Of a stretch of DNA of 64,000 nt, positions 38,318 to 48,976 are shown in pieces (the first letter of the stretch is position 1; each line of letters opens with the position of its first letter). Both the position numbers and the translations under genes were made by a program. The stretch covers positions 558,001-622,000 of the forward strand of contig NC_006042.1 in assembly GCF_000002515.2 (NCBI RefSeq). Reading direction: 5' to 3'. The DNA comes from Kluyveromyces lactis (lineage: Eukaryota > Ascomycota > Saccharomycetes > Saccharomycetales > Saccharomycetaceae). The notes beneath the pieces were generated by a model, which saw nothing but the letters and a program-made list of their open reading frames with translations, did not search any database and was not told where the DNA came from.

Positions 38318-39241
38318 TCATACTGATCTGTAACGCGGTTTCTGGAACTTGACCGCTAGAGAATTCCTTCTATGGTGATGATTTGTGCATGGAGAAGACA
38401 AATCGAGTGAACATTGCGAAGAATCATCTTCAGTGCATTTGGTGGGGAAATCGATCTTGCATGCGTGCATTGAATTCCTTGGAGAAACAGGTTGTTTTTC
38501 AGTAATGGACCTTGATTCAGAAGGCGAATTGCTATTGTATTCGTCATTATAGTCGTAATCGTAATTGTAGTCGTAATATTCATTGCTAGTTTTTTGCTTG
38601 TCATCATTATCCTGATTGTCCGCTAGAGTTAGCGAACCTGTATTTTCAGAGTAACTGGTATTATCTACACTGTTCTCCATGCTATAATGCTTTCTGAAGG
38701 GGTTTTCTGGGGTAAATTCAGACGTCTCTGACTCCATTAACGTAGGTAACACCTCAGAACCAAAACCCAAGCCAGCACTTGAGCAAGAAGCCGTTCTTCT
38801 TGACCGACACTTGAGCGAAGGACTTGACAATGTGGATTCTGATGCGGGACGCTGGATTGAATTCTGGTGATGCCCCTGCTGTTGTTCGCGTAACTCTAGA
38901 TAATGACCAGGGAGTCGTGTCAAATTACTTTCGCTGAATCTCCGTGCACAAGCAGGAACATGTACAAACCAGTCGTCATGATGATGATAATGACGGCTAT
39001 GTACGCACTGGTACAAGTCGCAGACCTTCATGTTTTTGGATATTTCCGTTTGCAAGGAAGGATTCTGAGACTCCTCACCAAATGCGCATGCGTTAAGTGG
39101 TTCGAAATCGTCCACTCCGTCAGGATGCTGTTGAACCCGCAACAACGTCCCAACGATCTTTGAATCACCTGGTTTCCCGTTCTTAGAATAATGTACTTCC
39201 AACTGTGCCGTAATAGGTCTATTCGTTCGATGCTGATCCAT
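38318..39241 (-). CDS. YNR014W / YMR206W family protein of unknown function
   Basis: A 307-residue protein at the position and strand of the S. cerevisiae paralogues YNR014W and YMR206W, which arose by genome duplication. No catalytic domain is visible. The N-terminal 120 residues hold the most structured part, with ITAQLEVHYSKNG, a hydrophobic VCDLYQCVHSRHYHHHDDWF segment rich in Cys and His, and the short block RRFSESNLTRLPGHY that looks like a basophilic kinase site. The remainder is Ser/Asn-rich with an Asp/Tyr repeat (YDYNYDYDYND). The His/Cys cluster could bind metal, but spacing fits no known finger. Assignment rests mostly on gene order. It is divergent from PHO91. Confidence 0.6.
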   Translation of the reverse strand: MDQHRTNRPITAQLEVHYSKNGKPGDSKIVGTLLRVQQHPDGVDDFEPLNACAFGEESQNPSLQTEISKNMKVCDLYQCVHSRHYHHHDDWFVHVPACARRFSESNLTRLPGHYLELREQQQGHHQNSIQRPASESTLSSPSLKCRSRRTASCSSAGLGFGSEVLPTLMESETSEFTPENPFRKHYSMENSVDNTSYSENTGSLTLADNQDNDDKQKTSNEYYDYNYDYDYNDEYNSNSPSESRSITEKQPVSPRNSMHACKIDFPTKCTEDDSSQCSLDLSSPCTNHHHRRNSLAVKFQKPRYRSV

Positions 39242-39436
39242 ATCGTTTAAAAATTATTACTATGTCGCAATCAATCCTTGTATATTATCTGGGTATTAAA
39301 ACATCTGTATGACGTTCTTTACTCTCGTTGCACAATTCTAAGACCGATCTACCATAAATACATATTCAAATATCTAATAAAGTCGTCGCAGATCATCAGA
39401 AGTTCACATTTATATAACTCATAATATTCTGACGCC

Positions 39437-39462
39437 ATATATATATATATATATATATATAT
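39437..39462 (+). repeat. (AT)13 microsatellite
   Basis: Thirteen exact AT units about 200 bases upstream of the YNR014W homologue start. Such tracts exclude nucleosomes and vary in length between strains. Confidence 0.9.
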
Positions 39463-40177
39463 GCATATAGGCAAATATTATTGTCATGTATACAGATAGA
39501 TAAACGATCCCACAGCAACTCAAAACTCCACAAACATTAAAAAGTGGGAGACCATTCCAGCAAACCGGAAAGACTACGGAAAAATTATCTTGAAACATAC
39601 TTTGTCGACAGCAAGTGGCTAAAACGCCAATGCACCAAAACATATAATTCAATACACATACACACTTTTAGTCTTACATTATCAACTGTAATATTGTCAC
39701 AAAATACATCATAGATGCTTAGTAGATGCTTAAAAATGAAAAGAGTCTGGACTTCAACCCCAGTTCGTCTTTCTTATCTTGCTTCGTTGCCTGAAGCTCG
39801 TATATTCCTTGCTGCTGAATTGAATGAATGATCCAGTTTTGCTGGCCTGATGCCGGAAAGCAAGCCGTAATAGCAGGCTATAGCTCTTCTGACTTCCTTA
39901 ATGGATGGTATCATCACAATACGCGCAGTCACCCCATTTTGCAGTTGCGATTTTCGTTTCATTTCCCTTTTTCCTTTTTTTCCCTAATTTTCCAAAGGGA
40001 GGGGCCTTGTGGAGCTTATTTTGGTACATAAACTGCATAGAATAGTGCGTAGGGAAATTTCAAGACGATCCATTTTCTGATCCGTTCCTGGTTTCGAAAT
40101 ACTTGGGGGCCGTGGGTAGCAGCAATCAGCGAAACCCATGGTTATTATATTTTTACGAGAGGTAAGTTGGTTTGTGT

Positions 40178-40203
40178 CACGTGTATTTTTACCCGGCCAC
40201 GTG
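40178..40203 (+). promoter_or_regulatory. Paired CACGTG E-boxes upstream of PHO91
   Basis: CACGTG at 40178-40183 and again at 40198-40203, start to start exactly 20 bases, about two helical turns, roughly 350 bases upstream of PHO91. The first is preceded by T (Cbf1-like), the second by C (permitted for Pho4). Phosphate-responsive control of PHO91 is therefore possible, though PHO91 is not a classic Pho4 target in S. cerevisiae. Confidence 0.5.
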
Positions 40204-40548
40204 TTTTCCTGCGCTTTCCCTTTGTCTCGCTGGAGACAGCCAAGTAATCTACGGGAAGCATTTATATAGTATGTATTATTATTATCACAATGCGAATAAT
40301 CTTAAATCACACGGTGGTTTATTTAACTTTGTACAGGGCTTCCCTTTCAATACCACCAGGATACAAATATAGCAGGTTTTGTTTACAGTCGATAAAAGTC
40401 AGGAGAGCTTTTTTCAAACTGGTCTGAACAGGGTCATAATCTCACAGTAACAAGCACACAAAATATAAGCTTTGGATTAATTTCCCCCCATTGTTACTGT
40501 TTCTGCGTTTGGTTCCACCGTTTGAAATAAACGAAGTACTGTTCCAAT

Positions 40549-43128
40549 ATGAAGTTCTCTCATTCCTTGCAGTTCAACGCTGTTCCAGAATGGACTACCA
40601 AATATATTGGTTATTCTCAGTTGAAGAAATTGATCTATACATTACAAAAGGAGAAGTTGTATAGATCCACTTCTGAAAGTTCTGACCTGGAAAGTACCCC
40701 ACTGACTACCGCTGTCACGAGGGATTCTTACGAACAGAGATTTATCGATGCGTTGGATAAAGAGTTGGACAAAATCGACTCGTTTTATACCATGCAGGAG
40801 ACGTCGATCTTGGCCAATTACTCTGAAGTGTATGAAGACGTGACTACGTTCCAGAATGAACTGATGAACAGATCGATACATAATACAAGCACTGGTGATC
40901 TGAACAGACAGGGAACAAGGCGATCATCTTCTATCTCTGAATACAATTCACAGCCAGAAATGGATCTTTATTCTGAGGAAGACGATGACGAGGACGGGTT
41001 TTCCATTGGAAACCAAGAGCAGTCTGATGGTCAGAATAAGCAGATCCAGGCTCGAAGAGCAAGAACTGGTTCAGTAGGATCTAGGCTCATGCATTCCATT
41101 ACCAGTGAAATACTTCCAACGCTGTCCAGGGTAACTGATTTCACCACTACTGATCCTATTATGGAACAACAGATTACTTTGAAGAAGAGAATCGTTGCCT
41201 GTTTCACTCAACTTTCAGAATTAAAATCTTTTATCGAGTTGAATCAAACTGGTTTTGCCAAGATCTGCAAAAAATTCGATAAATCTTTGGATAGTAATAT
41301 CAAGACCGATTATTTAAAGAGTTTATCAAAGAAATCGCATGTGTTCAATGAACACACCATTGAGAATTTATCTAATGACATCAATGAAGTCATAGTCATG
41401 TATGCAAAAGCTATTGGATTAATGGACCCTCAACATGAGGTCTTTAACTTCCAAGAAGCTGAAAGAGAGCTTTCCCTTCATTTGAGAGAACACGTTGTGT
41501 GGGAAAGAAACACTGTGTGGAAGGATATGATGAATTTAGAAAGAAAGGCTCAAAATGTCAAAGCTGAAAAGGCTCTGAAGAAAGCTTCTACTGTTACCTT
41601 CAGAAGTATCACGAAAGATACGGAAGGAAATATCGAATTGTTAGACTCGAATGAACTACAATTCCCTCAGACAGTTTCTGAAGTTTTCAAACTATCTCCT
41701 CTGCAATTTATAAGCTTGCTTATTTCTTCAACACAATTGATAAAACTGATCATAATTACCTCCATATTCGTGACATTGTTGTTTATATCTCCAATGAGAG
41801 ACACTTTGCAGAAGAACTGTTTGGCAATCTTGATTTACGCATCTTTACTTTGGGCAACAGAAACTATACCTTTATTCGTTACATCACTCTTAGTTCCTTT
41901 ATTAATTGTTGTTTTCCCAGTTTTAAAGGATACAACGGATGGACACATACTAAACCCAACAGAATCTTCCCAGTATATTTTGTCCACAATGTGGTCTAGT
42001 GTGATTATGTTATTACTAGGTGGTTTTACCTTGGCAGCAGCACTATCTAAATATAACATTGCTAAGGTTCTATCAACTCACATTTTGTCGTCTGCGGGGA
42101 CAAACCCAAAGATTATTCTTTTGACAAATATGGGTGTGGCTTTGTTTGCATCAATGTGGGTATCCAATGTAGCCGCGCCGGTATTGTGTTATTCCATTAT
42201 TCAGCCATTATTAAGAACTTTGCCTAAAGGCAGTACATTTGCAAAATCATTGATTTTAGGTATTGCATTGGCATCCAATATTGGAGGTATGGCATCCCCT
42301 ATTGCTTCCCCTCAAAACATCATTTCGATAGGTATGATGGATCCGCCACCTTCATGGGGCCAATGGTTTATTGTATCATTACCTGTTTGTGTCATTTGTA
42401 TCGTTGTCATCTGGTGTTTACTACTTTTGACTTTCCCTCCGGACAGCAATTTGAAAATTTTGAAATATCATCCAATTTCGGATCCATTCACTGTGCAGCA
42501 GTGGTATATCACGATCGTTACCATACTCACAATCGTATTATGGTGTTTAGCTAACCAATTGAAGGATGTTTTCGGAGAGATGGGTATCATTTCGGTCATT
42601 CCAATGTTGTTGTTTTTCGGAACTGGTATTTTAGATTCTGATGATTTCAACAATTTCATGTGGACTATTGTCATTTTAGCGATGGGTGGAACTACTTTGG
42701 GCAAAGCTGTCACCTCTTCAGGCTTACTCTCAACTATTGCATCGATAATCAAAGAGTCAATTGAAACTAAACCGGTTTTCCAAATCGTATTGATATTCGG
42801 CATCGTCATATTGACTATGGCTACTTTTGTCTCTCATACAGTCGCTGCTATGATCATCGTCCCATTAATGAAAGAGATCGGATCAAATCTACCTGGTGGA
42901 GACCATTCAAGGTTATTAATAATGGTTGCCGCGTTCCTATGTTCAGCAGCAATGGGATTACCTACTTCCGGTTTCCCTAATGTCACTGCAATTTCTATGA
43001 TTGATGATGTCGGTGATCGATATTTGTCGGTTAATAACTTTATCACCAGGGGTGTGCCAGCAAGTATCGTTGCATATTCAGTTATCGTTACTGTTGGCTA
43101 TGCCCTCATGAAAGTAATAGGATACTAA
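40549..43128 (+). CDS. PHO91: Vacuolar low-affinity phosphate transporter Pho91
   Basis: An 859-residue transporter with an N-terminal SPX domain (MKFSHSLQFNAVPEWTTKYI through about 300) that senses inositol pyrophosphates. It is followed by an SLC13/DASS-type anion transporter domain (about 385-859). The SPX region is interrupted by a Ser/Asp-rich insert near 120-165. About 12 membrane spans are visible, with conserved LLWATETIPLFVTSLLVPLL and the re-entrant NIGGMASPIASPQN motif, and a second repeat with GLPTSGFPN. In S. cerevisiae Pho91 releases phosphate from the vacuole. Pho87 and Pho90 share this layout, but the neighbours URK1 and PRP2 identify this as the YNR013C orthologue. Confidence 0.93.
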   Translation: MKFSHSLQFNAVPEWTTKYIGYSQLKKLIYTLQKEKLYRSTSESSDLESTPLTTAVTRDSYEQRFIDALDKELDKIDSFYTMQETSILANYSEVYEDVTTFQNELMNRSIHNTSTGDLNRQGTRRSSSISEYNSQPEMDLYSEEDDDEDGFSIGNQEQSDGQNKQIQARRARTGSVGSRLMHSITSEILPTLSRVTDFTTTDPIMEQQITLKKRIVACFTQLSELKSFIELNQTGFAKICKKFDKSLDSNIKTDYLKSLSKKSHVFNEHTIENLSNDINEVIVMYAKAIGLMDPQHEVFNFQEAERELSLHLREHVVWERNTVWKDMMNLERKAQNVKAEKALKKASTVTFRSITKDTEGNIELLDSNELQFPQTVSEVFKLSPLQFISLLISSTQLIKLIIITSIFVTLLFISPMRDTLQKNCLAILIYASLLWATETIPLFVTSLLVPLLIVVFPVLKDTTDGHILNPTESSQYILSTMWSSVIMLLLGGFTLAAALSKYNIAKVLSTHILSSAGTNPKIILLTNMGVALFASMWVSNVAAPVLCYSIIQPLLRTLPKGSTFAKSLILGIALASNIGGMASPIASPQNIISIGMMDPPPSWGQWFIVSLPVCVICIVVIWCLLLLTFPPDSNLKILKYHPISDPFTVQQWYITIVTILTIVLWCLANQLKDVFGEMGIISVIPMLLFFGTGILDSDDFNNFMWTIVILAMGGTTLGKAVTSSGLLSTIASIIKESIETKPVFQIVLIFGIVILTMATFVSHTVAAMIIVPLMKEIGSNLPGGDHSRLLIMVAAFLCSAAMGLPTSGFPNVTAISMIDDVGDRYLSVNNFITRGVPASIVAYSVIVTVGYALMKVIGY

Positions 43129-43350
43129 TAGTCGGATATCTGTATTAATTTTCTTTTTTTAATATTTAGTATGTTCTTATATTTGGCTTCATTCTATTAC
43201 TGGTAAAGCCGTAAACCCTTACACTTCCTTAGTTCCTTTCAATGACAGTCGATAACTGGTAAGAATTTGAAACTACTACAATTGCAGATACTTAGGGGAA
43301 AATATTAGTTATGCATTACAAATTAAAAAAAAACAACAAAACAGGAAGGA

Positions 43351-44730
43351 CTACTTGCACCCAAAGTAATTTGAGGCAACGAACCGCTTTCTGGCCCAAT
43401 TACATTGATTAGTTCTGATTTTGTCATCGGAAATAATTTCTCCAGCGTATATTTCAACTTGATTATTAGTAGCATTAACTATCCTTCTAATACCGGTTTC
43501 TGTCGCTAGATAAACTACAACCTTAATCTTCTTGAGATCAACATTGTGGTCAGTAAGAACTTGGATTGCCATGATTATCGCTGCACCTGAAATTATCTGC
43601 GCATCCATCAGTAGCACTTGGTTATAATTTTCGATCATTGGTGGAATAAATAAACTGTGCAATTGTGGTTCCCCTGTTCTGGAATCGGATTGAATAAGTA
43701 GCTTACCAACTGCGACGCTAGGAATTGTCTTTCTTAGAGATCTCATGAAACAGTCGCCAGATCTAACAATATTTATAGCTGTGACACGGTCAAAGTCAAC
43801 AAAAACTGGATTATCCAACTGTTTTCCTGTCGGCGTAATAACTTTAGTCGTTTTCAATTTCGTAGGTATATCGTCCAATGCAAAGGATAAAAGTATTGTT
43901 GCTAACCTGTCAAAATAGAATACCCAGTCATCTCTTGAAACGCTTTTGTCTAACAATATAGTCTGTAGAGCCTTCACCTGATTAGTTTGTCTCAACTTAT
44001 GAATTATATTTAAAGAATCAATCGACACAGCGTATGACTCGAGCTTTTGAAGTTCTGCTAAATGCTGCTGCGATTTGAGCTGCAATTTAGACTGAATGTG
44101 ATTAAGTAACATCTCAGTCGCAATGCTGTTATCTGACATGGATGGGATGATTGCATCTGCTGCCTTCATGGTTGGTTTCACGAACCTATCCGCATTTGGT
44201 TTAACAAACTTCTCCCATTGTCTTATGCAACCATGCAAGTCTCTCCCACGAGAGATGATATCCCTTGTCAATCTTCTAGCTAAACATATATCTAAATCTG
44301 CATCCACGTAAACCTTCAAATCCATTAAATCAAGAAGTCTTTGGTCATATAATGCGTAAATTCCTTCAATAACAATAACACTCGCACCATAGATGGTTAA
44401 AAACTTATTTGGAATTCTATCATGATCTGTGAACGAATAGGTTGGGATTTTCACCTTCTTACCTTCTTTCAAAGACAGGATACATTGATAAGCTAGATCC
44501 AAATCTATTGAATCCGGTTTATCGAAATCGTAGTTATTTTCGAAAGCCTGCTTTCGTTCTTCGACGGTTAACGGTTTATAGAAATTGTCCAACGATATTA
44601 ATACTGTCCATGGAGTGTTGATTCTTGTCACGAGTTTGGTAGCAACACTCGTCTTTCCAGAACCTGAACTCCCTCCAATACCAATAACATACGGTGTTGT
44701 CCAAGGTGGTATATAGCCAGAAGAGTTCAT
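43351..44730 (-). CDS. URK1: Uridine/cytidine kinase
   Basis: Pyrimidine salvage enzyme that phosphorylates uridine and cytidine to UMP and CMP; 459 residues against about 501 in S. cerevisiae. The kinase domain (about 12-225) shows the P-loop GSSGSGKT at 20-27, LDNFYKPL with the catalytic Asp region, the DFDKPDSIDLDL block that binds nucleoside, VIEGIYAL, and a lid with ARRLTRDIISRGRD. The C-terminal half (about 240-459) is a uracil-phosphoribosyltransferase-like domain; its SLHSLFIPPMIENYNQVLLMD region lacks a clear PRPP loop, so it is probably structural, as in other eukaryotic uridine kinases. It is divergent from PRP2 with 258 bases between starts, as in S. cerevisiae. Confidence 0.96.
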   Translation of the reverse strand: MNSSGYIPPWTTPYVIGIGGSSGSGKTSVATKLVTRINTPWTVLISLDNFYKPLTVEERKQAFENNYDFDKPDSIDLDLAYQCILSLKEGKKVKIPTYSFTDHDRIPNKFLTIYGASVIVIEGIYALYDQRLLDLMDLKVYVDADLDICLARRLTRDIISRGRDLHGCIRQWEKFVKPNADRFVKPTMKAADAIIPSMSDNSIATEMLLNHIQSKLQLKSQQHLAELQKLESYAVSIDSLNIIHKLRQTNQVKALQTILLDKSVSRDDWVFYFDRLATILLSFALDDIPTKLKTTKVITPTGKQLDNPVFVDFDRVTAINIVRSGDCFMRSLRKTIPSVAVGKLLIQSDSRTGEPQLHSLFIPPMIENYNQVLLMDAQIISGAAIIMAIQVLTDHNVDLKKIKVVVYLATETGIRRIVNATNNQVEIYAGEIISDDKIRTNQCNWARKRFVASNYFGCK

Positions 44731-44988
44731 TCTGGACGCCTTGCAAGCGTTTTATGAACACTAAATGTCCTATGCCTGGAACTGTCTATGTCTGTTTTCT
44801 GATTCAGATAATGTTTATCTGGAAGGTTTCTATCAGTCATTTGGCATAGTTTTCAACATTTGATATTGCAAGAAAGCCACTCGATGTACCTTTCACGATT
44901 AGAAACTAAAGGTGAGGGAAGAAGAAGAAATAAGCGCTACGAAATCAGGTAGAACGCTCTCGCAGCATACCGAATCGCAGTTCATACT

Positions 44989-47622
44989 ATGGGAACCTCA
45001 GGTGATGAAAATGGTACTAAACTTACGGGATCAGGACAGCGCAGAGCGAAGAGAACTTATGAAAGCATAGAATCGGTAAATGCAAATACTAACTCATTCT
45101 CACCTGCAGATCAAGTTTTGGACAGTAGCCCGGACCCTTCATTGAAGGATGGTAAGGCTCATTATTCGGTTAACTCGATTAAGTCAATGGTTGAGCAAAA
45201 AGTTTTGACTAAGAGACAGCGTTCTCAGTTGCACTGGCTGGTTAAAGATCTTCAGATTTTAGAAGATGACATAAAACGTTATGGTTGGAATAACTTAACT
45301 GTTAGTGAACGAGAAGAGATATCGCTGAAAAGAGAGCTATTGAAGCTCTTAAATGAAACTGGAAAAGACTATGCTGAAAATGGAGATACAAGTGGATTCA
45401 AAATGCAAGATGAGGTCGCATCAAAGAAACAACTATTGACCGCCAAACTTCGAAACAAAACCGATAGGGTGAACTGGGAAGAGGAGCAAATGAAGAAAAG
45501 TGTAATTAAGGCAGATGCAGATGAAATCAAAGTTAAGGATTCAGATAATTACGAATTTGTTTTTGATCCTGAGTCCATGATTGATTTTACTGATGATACG
45601 ACAGATATTTTAGAACCTGTTGAAGACGGTAGATTGGCTGAAGCGTTAGAAGAACAAATTAACAAGATGAAGAGTATTAAAGAAACGAGGAAGTCATTGC
45701 CAGTTTATCAATATAGACAAGAAATTTTGGATAGTATTCGGCAACATCAAATTTTGATTGTTGTTGGTGAAACGGGGTCTGGGAAAACCACCCAACTTCC
45801 ACAGTTCCTTGTGGAGGATGGTTACACCAACGATGGAAAATGCGTGGTTTGCACACAACCACGTAGAGTTGCTGCAACTAGTATTGCTTCAAGAGTTGCT
45901 GATGAAATGGATGTAATATTGGGGAAAGAAGTCGGTTATAATATCAGATTTGATGACCGAACAACGCCTGATAAAACAATCTTAAAATATACGACAGATG
46001 GGATGTTACTTCGAGAATTTCTTAATGACCCACAACTATCATCGTATAGTGCAATAATGATTGACGAGGCTCACGAGCGCACGTTATCTACAGATATTTT
46101 GTTGGGGTTGCTAAGGGGTATTTTACAAGACAGAAAAGATCTTCGACTTATAATTTCTAGTGCAACTATGAATGCTACTAAATTCTCCAAGTTCTTCTTT
46201 GATTGTCCGATATTTAATGTTCCTGGTAGACGCTTTCCTGTGGATATTCACTATACACTTCAACCAGAAGGAAACTATATAAATGCTGCGATCACCACCA
46301 TCTTTCAAATTCATACCACCCAAAAATTACCAGGTGATATTTTGGTATTTCTAACTGGTCAAGAGGAAATAGAATCGATGCAAACAAAATTACTTGAGAT
46401 TCTTTCCAAGCTTGATAATACAAAATTTCCAGATCTCTTGGTAGTACCTATATATGCCAATCTTCCTCAAGAACAACAATCCAAAATTTTTGAACCTACA
46501 CCGAAGAACTGCAGAAAAGTAGTGCTTGCGACAAATATTGCAGAGACATCGTTAACAATTGACGGCATAAAGTTCGTGGTAGATCCAGGTTTTGTGAAGG
46601 AACAATCCTATTCAGGAGGAGTTTCAAAGCTAGTGACAGTTCCATGTTCTAGGGCATCTGTTGACCAGAGAGCAGGGAGAGCAGGGAGATTGGGTCCAGG
46701 CAAATGTTTTAGATTATTTACAAAATGGTCTTACTACAATGAGCTTGAAAAAGTACCAAAGCCAGAGATTTTGAGAACAAAATTGAATCAAGTGGTTCTA
46801 CTTTTGCTTTCACTAGGTATCAACGACTTACTTCACTTTCCAATGTTGGACAAACCAAAAACTATCCAGCTAAGCGAAGCCCTCGAAAATTTGTATGCCA
46901 TTGGCGCTCTCAATAGCAGAGGTGCAATCACAAAAGTAGGACAAGTTATGTGTGATTTCCCATGTGATCCTGAATATGCCAAGGTAATATATTCTAGCGT
47001 GTTTGAAGAAAGCTGTAATGGTGTTCTACCTGAAATTGTTACGATTGTCTCTATGCTTCAAGAGAGCAACTCTATATTTGTACCGGGACTCAATTCGGAA
47101 GAAAAGACAAAACTTTTTGGGTCATTGATGCAGTCAAGTGACCACATGCTATACTTGTGGATATATGAACAATGGGAAGAGAATGGATACTCACGAAGAT
47201 GGTGTCAAGATTTCAAGTTGCAACATAAAACAATGAAACGAGTATTGAGGATACGACAACAATTATGGAAATATTGTAGGAAACAAGATTTTCTGCTTAA
47301 GCATGACCAAAACCTTACTCAACTCAAAGAAAACATGCCTCGTTCCGTCATTGAAGCAAAAATCATTAAATGCTTTATATCAGGATTTCCAACAAATATA
47401 GCAAAGCTCTCTAAACAAGGCTATACTAACATAAAGCAAGATTTATCCGTCAGCGTTCACCCATCTAGTGTTATTTTCAACCGAATGAAACAAGAAGGAA
47501 AACCAATGAAATACATCCTCTATCAATCTTTGATGCTTACAAGTAAAGAATTCATTAGAGATTGTATAACATTTGATAAATACGAATGGCTCACTGAAAC
47601 TATGCCACATATTTATAAATGA
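44989..47622 (+). CDS. PRP2: Spliceosomal DEAH-box RNA helicase Prp2
   Basis: ATPase that, with Spp2, remodels the Bact spliceosome before the first catalytic step. The 877 residues match S. cerevisiae (876). Helicase motifs: I GETGSGKT (260-267), Ia CTQPRRVAA, II DEAH (359-362), III SATMN, IV FLTGQEEIE, V ATNIAETSLTIDG, VI QRAGRAGR (about 559-566). The winged-helix, ratchet and OB domains (HA2 and DUF1605) follow, ending at the EWLTETMPHIYK tail. The first 230 residues are charged and disordered, as in Prp2. A TACTAAC near the start (45087) is in frame with a protein of full length, so no intron is inferred. The neighbours URK1 and PHO91 fit. Confidence 0.96.
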   Translation: MGTSGDENGTKLTGSGQRRAKRTYESIESVNANTNSFSPADQVLDSSPDPSLKDGKAHYSVNSIKSMVEQKVLTKRQRSQLHWLVKDLQILEDDIKRYGWNNLTVSEREEISLKRELLKLLNETGKDYAENGDTSGFKMQDEVASKKQLLTAKLRNKTDRVNWEEEQMKKSVIKADADEIKVKDSDNYEFVFDPESMIDFTDDTTDILEPVEDGRLAEALEEQINKMKSIKETRKSLPVYQYRQEILDSIRQHQILIVVGETGSGKTTQLPQFLVEDGYTNDGKCVVCTQPRRVAATSIASRVADEMDVILGKEVGYNIRFDDRTTPDKTILKYTTDGMLLREFLNDPQLSSYSAIMIDEAHERTLSTDILLGLLRGILQDRKDLRLIISSATMNATKFSKFFFDCPIFNVPGRRFPVDIHYTLQPEGNYINAAITTIFQIHTTQKLPGDILVFLTGQEEIESMQTKLLEILSKLDNTKFPDLLVVPIYANLPQEQQSKIFEPTPKNCRKVVLATNIAETSLTIDGIKFVVDPGFVKEQSYSGGVSKLVTVPCSRASVDQRAGRAGRLGPGKCFRLFTKWSYYNELEKVPKPEILRTKLNQVVLLLLSLGINDLLHFPMLDKPKTIQLSEALENLYAIGALNSRGAITKVGQVMCDFPCDPEYAKVIYSSVFEESCNGVLPEIVTIVSMLQESNSIFVPGLNSEEKTKLFGSLMQSSDHMLYLWIYEQWEENGYSRRWCQDFKLQHKTMKRVLRIRQQLWKYCRKQDFLLKHDQNLTQLKENMPRSVIEAKIIKCFISGFPTNIAKLSKQGYTNIKQDLSVSVHPSSVIFNRMKQEGKPMKYILYQSLMLTSKEFIRDCITFDKYEWLTETMPHIYK

Positions 47623-48976
47623 ATCTTTGTATCCCCAGTTAATTGAGGAGTAACATATGCAACATTTTCTAAGAAGCTTTTCAGAACATCACGCCAAATT
47701 GTTGGCGAGTCCACCTATGTTCTGAAAAACCAATTGTAGAATAATCGAAATCAAATCAGTTATTTTTCTAATTACTTCTAATGTTCAACAATTTGCTAGC
47801 TTCCGATTCAGGTGTTAGTATAGATTTTTTGTACTTTCTTCTTCTGTATTCTAAGGGATTGAGATAATGCGATTTATGGATAGTTATTCAATAAAGAATT
47901 CCTGAAATTCAGTGAAAGTTTAAATTGAACACGATAAGCATTAAATCACACTTTAACACAAACCACACTAAAAGATAATTATTACAACGATGTGACTTAC
48001 CTCCAAGTATAACTAGTGCGTTGAACGCTAAAGGCGGGTAAAAAATGAGTCTGTTGCCTGAAGTTTTCTGCAGGAAGCGTTCCTATCGTATGAAAATCAT
48101 GCATAATGATACAGTTCTCAGAAAAAACAGTACAAAAACCCAGTTTGTTCAGTTTTAGGTTTATTTTGCGAGAGTCGCAAAGCAAAGTTTCTGACTACTC
48201 TTCTAAATATTAGAAAATTGGAATATGTCGCTTTGAATCTGTATTTATCTTTGTTCAGTTTCCAGCTATCTTCCACCGCTGTGGATACTGATATCTACAT
48301 TCTACAACACCTTCAACATTCAGCTGAACAGAAGGGAAAATATACTGAGATATATCAAAAGTACATCCAGTCTTTATCAAGCCGTTCTAATTTGACAAGA
48401 TAATCAACTTAGTTATTCTTTTCGGTATATAGTTTAAACTGTTTCGCCAAATAAATACTCTTGTATTTATTAAAAGAAGAAATATCAGTTAGACTTTAGT
48501 AAAGCTTAAAGTTGAGTGAGTATTTTTTCATTAGAAAAGAGTGAGAAAAGATACAAAGTGAGATACCACTATGATAATGAGTAGGGGCTCGAATGCAATC
48601 AGAATGCTGCATCCTGTCGATTGCAATGAAGGAACTGGAATGTGTCGTATCATTTGGGGTTCTACGCAAAAGCTTTAAGAAAACAAAGGTCTCACCTTTC
48701 CGTATAACAAGCTCATGTGCGTCACGGCAGATCACTTATCTATCGGATCCAAAGCTAAATATGGCAAATCCTCTGCACTATTAACCGTCACTTTTGCATC
48801 AGTCAGGTTATGTTTTCATTGAAAAGAAACTGAAAAATTAATGATTTCTCGTTGTATAGCAAAATAAATAGGATTTTGCGACCAGCCAATTTTGTATATT
48901 AACAGGAGTTACCTTGAGATGCCTTTTTACCATTGGCTAGCCATCAATTCATCCCAAACGTAGTAGTTCCACCTAC
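47623..48976 (+). other. Intergenic region, PRP2 / GLO1
   Basis: 1.35 kb without a convincing gene. A 61-codon frame at 48218-48403 begins with TTG, has no ATG, and no splice signals that would join it to an exon; it may be chance. An inverted element around 47680-47725 (TTTTCAGAACAT... and ATGTTCTGAAAA) forms a perfect 12-base arm pair: arms at about 47678-47689 and 47716-47727 with a 26-base loop. No tRNA, LTR or snoRNA signature is seen. Confidence 0.4.
47678..47727 (+). repeat. Inverted repeat downstream of PRP2
   Basis: TTTTCAGAACAT and ATGTTCTGAAAA are exact reverse complements, 12 bases each, with a spacer of about 26 bases, lying 55 bases past the PRP2 stop. In RNA this would be a stable hairpin in the PRP2 3' untranslated region or downstream of it. 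Positions are counted by hand and could be off by one or two bases. Confidence 0.7.

Larger units (their letters stand above)
39242..40548. promoter_or_regulatory. Long divergent promoter region, YNR014W homologue / PHO91
   Basis: 1.3 kb without a supported gene. It includes an (AT)13 tract, T-rich and C-rich tracts near 39965-40000, and a pair of E-boxes (listed separately). The short frames here are not conserved as far as I can tell. Confidence 0.4.

Noticed and set aside
45087-45109. TACTAAC followed by CTGCAG inside the 5' end of PRP2, resembling an intron branch point and acceptor
   Set aside because: No 5' splice site of yeast type lies between the ATG and this point, and the unspliced protein has the expected length, so it is coincidental.
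48218-48403. 61-codon frame between PRP2 and GLO1
   Set aside because: It begins at TTG with no ATG, has no splice signals that would add an exon, and has no recognisable domain.
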